Shown here piece by piece: positions 1 to 4,596 of a stretch of 5,482 nt of DNA; the first letter of the stretch is position 1; every line of letters starts with the position of its first letter. The translations under genes and the position numbers were made by a program. The DNA comes from Maritimibacter sp. (GTDB taxonomy: Bacteria > Pseudomonadota > Alphaproteobacteria > Rhodobacterales > Rhodobacteraceae): the NCBI GenBank assembly GCA_003520545.1, contig DOUP01000272.1, positions 1,145 through 6,626 of the forward strand, read 5' to 3'. The notes beneath the pieces are model-generated. The model was not told where the DNA came from, ran no database searches, and worked only from the letters and a program-made list of their open reading frames with translations.

Positions 1-20
1 CCGGAAAGCAGGGGCGGCCC

Positions 21-1079
21 ATGTCTGAAGGTGTGCGTTGCATGTGGATGCGCGGGGGAACCTCCAAGGGCGGGTTCTTCCTTGCCGATGATTTGCCGGG
101 CGACACGGCGGCGCGCGATGCGTTCCTGCTGCGTGTCATGGGCTCGCCGGATGTGCGCCAGATCGACGGGATGGGCGGGGCCGACCCGCTGACCGCCAAG
201 GTTGCCGTGGTGAAGAAATCCGAGCGCGAAGGTGTCGATGTGGATTACCTGTTCTTGCAGGTCTTCGTCGATCAGCCCATCGTCACGGACAAGCAAAACT
301 GCGGCAACATGCTGGCCGGTGTCGGCCCCTTCGCCATCGAGCGCGGATTGATCGAGGCCAAGGGGGACGAAACCGAGGTCACGATCTTCATGGAAAACAC
401 CGGGCAGGTGGCGGTGGCGAGCGTCGCCACGCCGGGCGGTGTCGTGAGCTACCGGGGCGAGGCGGCCATCGACGGTGTGCCAGGCACGGCGTCGGCCATT
501 CCGCTGGAATTCCAGGATACGGCTGGAAGTTCCTGCGGCGCGCTCCTGCCCACAGGCAACGTGGTCGACACGGTGGAAGGCGTCGAGGTCACGATGATCG
601 ACAACGGTATGCCCTGTGTCGTGATGCGCGGCGCGGACATGGGGATCACCGGGGATGAAACGCCCGAGGACCTGGAAGCCAACGACGCCTTGCGCAGGAA
701 GCTGGAAGCGATCCGGCTTGCCTGCGGCCCCATGATGAACCTTGGGGATGTGAGCGAGAAATCCGTGCCCAAGATGACGATGGTCACGGCGCCGAAAGCG
801 GGCGGGGCGATCAACACGCGCACCTTCATTCCGCACCGCTGCCATAAAACCATTGGCGTGCTGGGCGCGGTGAGCGTGGCGACCGCCTGTCTGCTCGAAG
901 GCAGCCCGGCCAATGACCTGGCCGAGACGGGCGAGGGCCGCGAACGCGCGCTGTCCATCGAACATCCGACCGGCGAAATGACCGTGATCGCCAAGCTCGA
1001 CGATACTGGAACCCCGGCCTCGGCCGCCATCCTGCGCACCGCGCGCAAGCTGATGGACGGCGAGGTGTTTGGAGACTGA
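21..1079 (+). CDS. galD: 4-oxalomesaconate tautomerase/isomerase, PrpF family (GalD/LigU type)
   Basis: This 352-residue cytoplasmic protein belongs to the PrpF family (diaminopimelate epimerase-like fold). It is expected to isomerise 4-oxalomesaconate, the LigI product, into the form taken by the LigJ/GalB hydratase. Visible landmarks are MRGGTSKG at residues 10-17, GGADPLTAK ending at Lys60, and NCGNM at 93-97. Lys60 and Cys94 are 34 residues apart, the same spacing as the catalytic Lys/Cys pair I recall for LigU (66/100) and PrpF (73/107). The length is normal for the family. The ATG at 21 follows AGGGG at 10-14 and gives the usual family N-terminus, although the frame stays open to the left edge. 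One base separates its stop from ligI, so the two are probably translationally coupled and the operon likely continues upstream. A methylaconitate isomerase (prpF) would look similar, but the ligI and ligAB neighbours argue for the aromatic pathway. Whether it acts as a keto-enol tautomerase (GalD) or a 1,3-allylic isomerase (LigU) cannot be decided from sequence. Confidence 0.88.
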   Translation: MSEGVRCMWMRGGTSKGGFFLADDLPGDTAARDAFLLRVMGSPDVRQIDGMGGADPLTAKVAVVKKSEREGVDVDYLFLQVFVDQPIVTDKQNCGNMLAGVGPFAIERGLIEAKGDETEVTIFMENTGQVAVASVATPGGVVSYRGEAAIDGVPGTASAIPLEFQDTAGSSCGALLPTGNVVDTVEGVEVTMIDNGMPCVVMRGADMGITGDETPEDLEANDALRRKLEAIRLACGPMMNLGDVSEKSVPKMTMVTAPKAGGAINTRTFIPHRCHKTIGVLGAVSVATACLLEGSPANDLAETGEGRERALSIEHPTGEMTVIAKLDDTGTPASAAILRTARKLMDGEVFGD

Positions 1080-1080
1080 C

Positions 1081-1974
1081 ATGACCGAAGTACAAGTCAA
1101 AGATGCCGACTGGCTCGATTTCCACCCGAACCCGAAAAAGCCCGACTTCAAACTGCCCGAGGGGGCGGTGGATGCGCATTGCCACGTCTTTGGCCCGAGC
1201 CCGGAGTTCCCCTTCGCCCCGGAGCGCAAATACACGCCGTGCAACGCTGGCAAGGACAAGCTCTACGAGCTGCGCGACTTCCTCGGGTTTTCCCGCAATG
1301 TGATCGTGCAGGCGACCTGCCACGGCAAGGATAACGCGGCGATGGTGGATGCCTGCCGCACGGCTGGTGACCTGGCGCGGGGCGTGGCGAGCGTGCGCCA
1401 CGACATTAACCGCGAAGAGCTGGCCGAAATGGACGCCGCCGGGGTGCGTGGTGTGCGCTTCAATTTCGTCAAGCGTCTGGTCGACGCCACGCCGCGCGAA
1501 CATTTCACCGAGGTCGCGGAGCACATCCAGGAGTTCGGCTGGTCCATCGTCGTCTATTTCGAGGCAGCCGACCTGGAAGAGCTGGTGCCCTTCCTCGAAA
1601 GCCTGCCGGGGATCATCGTGGTGGACCACATGGGCCGCCCCGATGTCGCGAAGGGCGTCGATCACCCGGATTTCCAGCGGTTTCTCGACCTCATGGACCG
1701 CAATGACAACATCTGGTCCAAGGTGACCTGCCCGGAGCGTCTCTCGGTTCAGGGCCCGCCTGCCTATGACGATGTCGTGCCCTTCGCGCGCGAGGTGGTG
1801 AAGCGGTTCCCGGATCGTGTGCTCTGGGGCACCGACTGGCCGCATCCGAACATGAAGAGCCATATGCCGGACGACGGAAACCTGGTGGATTTCATTCCCC
1901 GGATCGCGCCGAGCGCCGAGGAACAGCAAAAGCTCTTGGTGGATAATCCGATGCGCCTCTACTGGGCGCGCTGA
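1081..1974 (+). CDS. ligI: 2-pyrone-4,6-dicarboxylate lactonase (hydrolase)
   Basis: This is a 297-residue amidohydrolase-superfamily enzyme that hydrolyses the lactone 2-pyrone-4,6-dicarboxylate to 4-oxalomesaconate in protocatechuate 4,5-cleavage. Family members work without a bound metal. The motifs come in the expected order: DAHCHVFG with His33 and His35 after strand 1; GVRFNFVKR with Arg126 and Arg132, which match the substrate-carboxylate arginines of Sphingobium LigI (124 and 130 as I recall); Tyr159; DHMGRP with His183; and GTDWPHPN with Asp252, the likely general base. The length matches the Sphingobium enzyme (about 293 residues). I chose the ATG at 1081 because GGAG at 1071-1074 lies six bases upstream. 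An in-frame TTG at 1069 would overlap the galD stop and has no better ribosome site. It lies one base after galD and is followed 46 bases later by a terminator, so it is the last gene of its transcript. Confidence 0.94.
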   Translation: MTEVQVKDADWLDFHPNPKKPDFKLPEGAVDAHCHVFGPSPEFPFAPERKYTPCNAGKDKLYELRDFLGFSRNVIVQATCHGKDNAAMVDACRTAGDLARGVASVRHDINREELAEMDAAGVRGVRFNFVKRLVDATPREHFTEVAEHIQEFGWSIVVYFEAADLEELVPFLESLPGIIVVDHMGRPDVAKGVDHPDFQRFLDLMDRNDNIWSKVTCPERLSVQGPPAYDDVVPFAREVVKRFPDRVLWGTDWPHPNMKSHMPDDGNLVDFIPRIAPSAEEQQKLLVDNPMRLYWAR

Positions 1975-2020
1975 GGCAATCCTGTGTCATAACCCGAAGC
2001 TAAGCCAAACAAGACCTTGA

Positions 2021-2057
2021 GGCCCGCGTCCGCGTTTCGGAGGCGGGTCTTTTCTTT
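2021..2057 (+). terminator. Rho-independent terminator after ligI
   Basis: The left arm GGCCCGCGTCCG (2021-2032) pairs with CGGAGGCGGGTC (2038-2049) with one G-T wobble and one internal G/G mismatch, around the loop CGTTT. TTTTCTTT follows at 2050-2057. It ends the galD-ligI transcript and separates it from ligAB. AAGACC at 2011-2016 can also pair with GGTCTT at 2046-2051 as a competing outer helix. The opposite strand lacks a good T tract, so it probably works one way only. Confidence 0.87.
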
Positions 2058-2075
2058 GTATTATTGGCCCTGAGG

Positions 2076-2109
2076 TCGAAGGGTCCGGCAAAAGTGGTAT
2101 AAGTTTTGC
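2076..2109 (+). promoter_or_regulatory. Candidate ligAB promoter with overlapping inverted-repeat operator
   Basis: TATAAG at 2098-2103 is a five-of-six match to the -10 consensus. The hexamer 16 bases upstream (TCGAAG, 2076-2081) is a poor -35, as is typical of an activator-dependent promoter. The -10 lies inside a perfect inverted repeat: GCAAAA at 2088-2093 and TTTTGC at 2104-2109, separated by ten bases. That is the size and position of a dimeric operator. Transcription would start near 2110 and leave a leader of about 107 bases before ligA. The regulator is unknown: LysR-type LigR controls lig genes in Sphingobium, but no LysR gene is visible here. The repeat is directly visible; the promoter call is inference. 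Confidence 0.38.
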
Positions 2110-2165
2110 ATTCAGGCCATTCAAAAAATGCCCATGGGTGCCGGTTTTGATTCAGGTCAAATTTG
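2104..2165. repeat. Cluster of short direct and inverted repeats upstream of ligA
   Basis: TTTTGCATTCAGGCCA (2104-2119) recurs as TTTTGATTCAGGTCA (2145-2159), with one base deleted and one changed. TCAAAA (2121-2126) and TTTTGA (2145-2150) form an inverted repeat whose centre is one base from that of the palindrome CCCATGGG (2131-2138). CAAATTTG at 2158-2165 is another 8-bp palindrome. This density in a gene-free stretch suggests regulator binding sites or a structured leader, but no known site is recognised. Confidence 0.45.
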
Positions 2166-2201
2166 CGCGCGCCCGCCCGTGCGAAACAACCTCAGATCAA
2201 T

Positions 2202-2209
2202 AAAGGAGG
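2202..2209 (+). promoter_or_regulatory. Strong ribosome binding site that fixes the ligA start
   Basis: AAAGGAGG is a near-perfect Shine-Dalgarno sequence seven bases before the ATG at 2217. It decides against an in-frame TTG at 2163, which would add 18 residues unlike the family and has no ribosome site. Confidence 0.9.
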
Positions 2210-2216
2210 AACGGCC

Positions 2217-2576
2217 ATGCATGATATGCCGGGCTATGATTACCACATCGACATTCCGGGCACGACGATCTTCGACGGCAAGCAGGCCATGAAGGGCTAT
2301 GCGCTGAACAAGATGTGCTACGACTTCAACAAGGCCGAGAACCGCGAAGGCTTCAAGGCGGACGAGGAAGGCTGGATGGAGAAATACGGCCTCAATGACG
2401 AGCAGAAGCAAGCGGTGCGTGATCGCAATGTGCTTGGCCTGATCGACGCGGGCGGCAACATCTACTACCTCGCGAAATTCGCCGGGATCTTCGGCCTGTC
2501 TGTGCAGGACGTAGGCGGGCTTCAGACCGGTAAGACCACCGAAGAATTCAAGGAATACCTGGCGAGCCAGGCGTAA
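2217..2576 (+). CDS. ligA: Protocatechuate 4,5-dioxygenase, alpha subunit
   Basis: This is the 119-residue small subunit of the Fe(II) extradiol dioxygenase that cleaves protocatechuate between C4 and C5. It carries no metal ligands: in the known LigAB structure the alpha chain caps the active site of LigB. Recognisable family stretches are IPGTTIFDG near residues 13-21, KGYALNK near 26-32, AENREGFKADEEGW near 40-53 and DAGGNIYYLAKFAG near 79-92. The protein ends shortly after the TTEEFKEYL segment, so it lacks the roughly 15-20 residue C-terminal tail of the 139-residue Sphingobium LigA. The TAA stop is intact and there is no sign of frameshift. The start at 2217 is set by AAAGGAGG at 2202-2209. 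Twelve bases separate its stop from ligB, consistent with a co-transcribed, equimolar heterodimer. The LigA-like domain also occurs in gallate dioxygenases, but there it is fused to the catalytic domain. Confidence 0.94.
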   Translation: MHDMPGYDYHIDIPGTTIFDGKQAMKGYALNKMCYDFNKAENREGFKADEEGWMEKYGLNDEQKQAVRDRNVLGLIDAGGNIYYLAKFAGIFGLSVQDVGGLQTGKTTEEFKEYLASQA

Positions 2577-2588
2577 GGGAGACCCATC

Positions 2589-3437
2589 ATGGCGAAAATT
2601 CTTGGCGGGATCACCACGTCCCATATTCCGGCGGTCGGCAATGCGATCCAGAAAAATCTGCAAGACGATCCTTATTGGAAGCCCTTTTTCGACGGCTATC
2701 CGAAGGTTCATCAGTGGATCAAGGACAACAAGCCCGACTATTGCATCAACATCTACAACGATCACGGGCTTGGTTTCTTCCTCGACCGGATGCCGACCTT
2801 CGCGATCGGGGCCGCGCATGAGTACCGCAACGAGGACGAAGGCTGGGGGCTTCCCGCGCTCGACCCGTTCCCCGGTGCACCCGAGCTGAGCTGGCATATC
2901 ATCGAGTCAATGGTCGCCGATCACTTCGACATCACCTCCTGCCAGGAGCTTGCGGTCGATCACGGCTTCGTCGTGCCGATGCAACTGTTCTGGCCCGGTG
3001 CGCCGCATCACCCGGATATGCCGAAGACCGTTCCGATTTCGGCCAACACGGTGCAGCATCCGATCCCGACGCTGGCGCGGGCGCTGGAATTCGGCAAGGC
3101 CCTGGGCCAGGCGCTCAAGTCTTTCCCGGAGGATGCGAAAATCGTGATCCTGGGGACCGGGGGCCTAAGCCACCAGTTGGATGGCCAGCGCGCGGGGTTC
3201 ATCAACAAGGAGTTCGACCAGTATTGCCTCGACAATATCGTGTCGAACCCGGAAGAGCTGACCAAGATCACCCGGATGGAGCTGGTCGAGAAGGCCGGCG
3301 CGCAGGGCACCGAATTCCTGATGTGGATGATGATGCGCGGGGCATTGGGCGACGATGTGACCGAGATCACGCGGAACTACCATATCCCGATTTCGAACAC
3401 CGCCGCAGGCACCTTGCTTCTGGAGTGTGCCGCCTGA
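2589..3437 (+). CDS. ligB: Protocatechuate 4,5-dioxygenase, beta (catalytic) subunit
   Basis: This 282-residue catalytic subunit of the type II (LigB-fold) extradiol dioxygenase converts protocatechuate and O2 to 4-carboxy-2-hydroxymuconate-6-semialdehyde in the cytoplasm. The Fe(II) ligands expected from Sphingobium LigB are all present: His12 in GGITTSHIP, His59 in YNDHGLGFF (61 in Sphingobium) and Glu242 in GAQGTEFLMW. The acid-base His195 sits in GTGGLSHQLDG. DHGFVVPMQLFWPG at 124-137 is another family signature. Length is slightly below the roughly 300 of Sphingobium LigB. The ATG at 2589 is preceded by GGGAG at 2577-2581, which begins at the base just after the ligA stop codon, so translation of the subunits is probably coupled. 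An adjacent pobA makes protocatechuate, rather than gallate or 3-O-methylgallate, the most likely physiological substrate. Confidence 0.95.
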   Translation: MAKILGGITTSHIPAVGNAIQKNLQDDPYWKPFFDGYPKVHQWIKDNKPDYCINIYNDHGLGFFLDRMPTFAIGAAHEYRNEDEGWGLPALDPFPGAPELSWHIIESMVADHFDITSCQELAVDHGFVVPMQLFWPGAPHHPDMPKTVPISANTVQHPIPTLARALEFGKALGQALKSFPEDAKIVILGTGGLSHQLDGQRAGFINKEFDQYCLDNIVSNPEELTKITRMELVEKAGAQGTEFLMWMMMRGALGDDVTEITRNYHIPISNTAAGTLLLECAA

Positions 3438-3486
3438 GGATTTGCGCTGCGGGCTTTGGGCCGCGTCGCCCGGATATTTTGGACCG

Positions 3487-3516
3487 GAAAGAGGGGCGGG
3501 CGACTGCCCCTCTTTC
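3487..3516 (+). terminator. Rho-independent terminator after ligB
   Basis: GAAAGAGGGGC (3487-3497) pairs perfectly over 11 bp with GCCCCTCTTTC (3506-3516) around an 8-base loop. The T-rich stretch CTCTTTCATTT covers the 3' arm and the bases after it. It lies 50 bases after the ligB stop. Because the arms are symmetrical it could also stop the convergent pobR transcript, but the sequence beyond it on the minus strand is not T-rich, so ligB is the better match. Confidence 0.82.
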
Positions 3517-3644
3517 ATTTGGGATGTGGGCGCGGGCGCGGCGAGGGTCTTGGGAGACCTGTTGGGTTGCTCGGTCGCGCGTTCCTTCGACATACGGTTC
3601 GCCATACATTGGCGCAGCAAAGCGCGCATGCCGGTGGCGCATTG
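3517..3644. other. Convergent intergenic stretch between ligB and pobR, no gene seen
   Basis: No convincing coding region is seen between the ligB terminator and the end of pobR. Two small hairpins occur: GGTCT/AGACC (3546-3559) and CGCCA/TGGCG (3600-3614). Neither is followed by a T run on either strand, so I do not call them terminators. The pobR transcript may end at the second hairpin or read on to 3487-3516. Confidence 0.5.
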
Positions 3645-4544
3645 CTATTTTGTGCGCGAGGGCGACCGGGCTTCGATCTGCTGGCGAAAGGCGCGGGGAG
3701 ACACGCCGGTTGCGCGGGAAAACACGCGCGAGAAATGGGCGGGGTCTTGATAGCCGAGCGCATAGCCAATCTCGGAGACGGAAAGGTTCGAATAGGCCAA
3801 ATTCCGCCGCGCTTCCCGGATCACACGCTCCTCGATCACCGCCGAGGCCGGTTGTCCCGTCGCCTGCCGCATGACCCGGCTCAGGTGCGTGGGCGTGACC
3901 GCCAGTCGGTTGGCGTATTCCTTGACGGCCAGGTGTTCGGTGAAATGCGCCTCGACCAGCGCTTCGAACCGCCGCTGCAACGTGCTGTCTGCGGACCGTT
4001 CCGTCGGGCGTGCCTCGGCAATCGACCGCGCCACGAGACCGGCGAGCAAAGCCACCTGTGCGCGCAGCGCATGGGCCCGCCCGAAGGCGCGCCCTTCGTG
4101 TTCGGCAAAAATCGCCTCGGTCACGGCGCGGATACGGTCGTTCAGGTCAATCTGTGCGGGCCGTGCCAGGAGGGGGCGAAGCCCTTCGCCCTCCGCCAGC
4201 CATTCGTCCAGAACCTCGCTCGCGACCGTGACCACCCAGCCCGTCGATCCCGGGGTGAACACGTAGGAATGGACGCAGCCCGTCGGCACGTTCGACACGG
4301 TGCCTGGCACCAGGGTCACCTCGGCCTGATCGAAACGCCCATCCGCTTGCCCGGTGTCCAGGATCAGGAACTGGTGCAGTCGCCCGTGGCGGTGCGGTTT
4401 CAACTCCCAGTTATGGAGGGCCGAGCGCACTTCGATGGTTTCGCAATGCACCACGTCGGGCAGGTCGGCATATTCGCCGAACAGGTTGTAAGTCTCGATC
4501 ACGCTCATGTTCGATCCATACAAGTTTTTCGCGGATGGGTCCAT
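3645..4544 (-). CDS. pobR: AraC/XylS-family regulator, probable PobR activator of pobA
   Basis: This 299-residue protein has an N-terminal cupin-like sensing domain (about 30-120, with HNWELKPHRHGRLHQF at 44-59 and VPTGCVHSYVF near 86-96) and a C-terminal AraC DNA-binding domain (about 190-290). The two helix-turn-helix motifs lie near 207-228 and 255-276, followed by the family signature GYQDPAHFSRVF...GVSPRAFR (264-287). Divergence from pobA, plus resemblance to the AraC-type PobR of proteobacteria (LFGEYADLPDVVHCE near the N-terminus), points to a 4-hydroxybenzoate-responsive activator of pobA. The ligand is inferred. The start at 4544 is chosen because GGAGGT occupies 4549-4554 just upstream on the minus strand. 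An internal ATG at 4508 (Met13) would give 287 residues and an N-terminus nearer the family norm, but has only a weak ribosome site. The gene converges on ligB and ends in TAG at 3645-3647. Confidence 0.87.
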   Translation of the reverse strand: MDPSAKNLYGSNMSVIETYNLFGEYADLPDVVHCETIEVRSALHNWELKPHRHGRLHQFLILDTGQADGRFDQAEVTLVPGTVSNVPTGCVHSYVFTPGSTGWVVTVASEVLDEWLAEGEGLRPLLARPAQIDLNDRIRAVTEAIFAEHEGRAFGRAHALRAQVALLAGLVARSIAEARPTERSADSTLQRRFEALVEAHFTEHLAVKEYANRLAVTPTHLSRVMRQATGQPASAVIEERVIREARRNLAYSNLSVSEIGYALGYQDPAHFSRVFSRATGVSPRAFRQQIEARSPSRTK

Positions 4545-4548
4545 TCAA
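4515..4548 (+). promoter_or_regulatory. Candidate AraC-type direct-repeat operator for pobA
   Basis: TCCATACAA (4515-4523) recurs as TCCATTCAA (4540-4548), eight of nine bases identical and 25 bp apart in the same orientation. The downstream copy overlaps the putative pobA -35 at 4544-4549, the position used by AraC/XylS activators. The 25-bp period is longer than the roughly 21 bp typical of XylS sites, which lowers confidence. With the 4544 start the repeats lie in the pobR start region; with the 4508 start both are intergenic. Confidence 0.35.
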
Positions 4549-4571
4549 ACCTCCGCGTCTCCCCGTATGAT
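4544..4571 (+). promoter_or_regulatory. Candidate pobA promoter
   Basis: TATGAT at 4566-4571 is a five-of-six -10 match. TTCAAA at 4544-4549 is a four-of-six -35 match with a 16-base spacer. The predicted start near 4578 leaves a leader of about 19 bases that contains the AGGAGGAG ribosome site. The weak -35 suits an activator-dependent promoter. This is inference from consensus only. Confidence 0.4.
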
Positions 4572-4577
4572 CATCCG
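4564..4577. repeat. Palindrome at the midpoint of the pobR-pobA gap
   Basis: CGTATGATCATCCG contains the perfect palindrome ATGATCAT (4567-4574), extended to 12 of 14 symmetric bases. Its centre, 4570.5, is exactly midway between the first bases of the two divergent start codons (4544 and 4597). It overlaps the putative pobA -10, so a protein bound here could block pobA. Confidence 0.45.
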
Positions 4578-4596
4578 CCAATAGGAGGAGAAACTC

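Noticed and set aside
1069..1080. TTG start for LigI four codons upstream of the ATG
   Set aside because: It overlaps the galD stop and consumes the GGAG that is well placed for the ATG at 1081.
826..1929. Long minus-strand open frame of 367 codons opposite galD and ligI
   Set aside because: It lies wholly opposite two confidently identified enzymes with intact motifs. High GC suppresses stops on the opposite strand, and the translation resembles no family I know.
2163..2216. Upstream TTG start that would add 18 residues to LigA
   Set aside because: It has no ribosome site, the added residues are unlike LigA, and it would read through the strong AAAGGAGG that serves the ATG at 2217.
3546..3614. 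Two small hairpins, GGTCT/AGACC and CGCCA/TGGCG, as possible pobR terminators
   Set aside because: Stems are only 5 bp and no T run follows on the minus strand.
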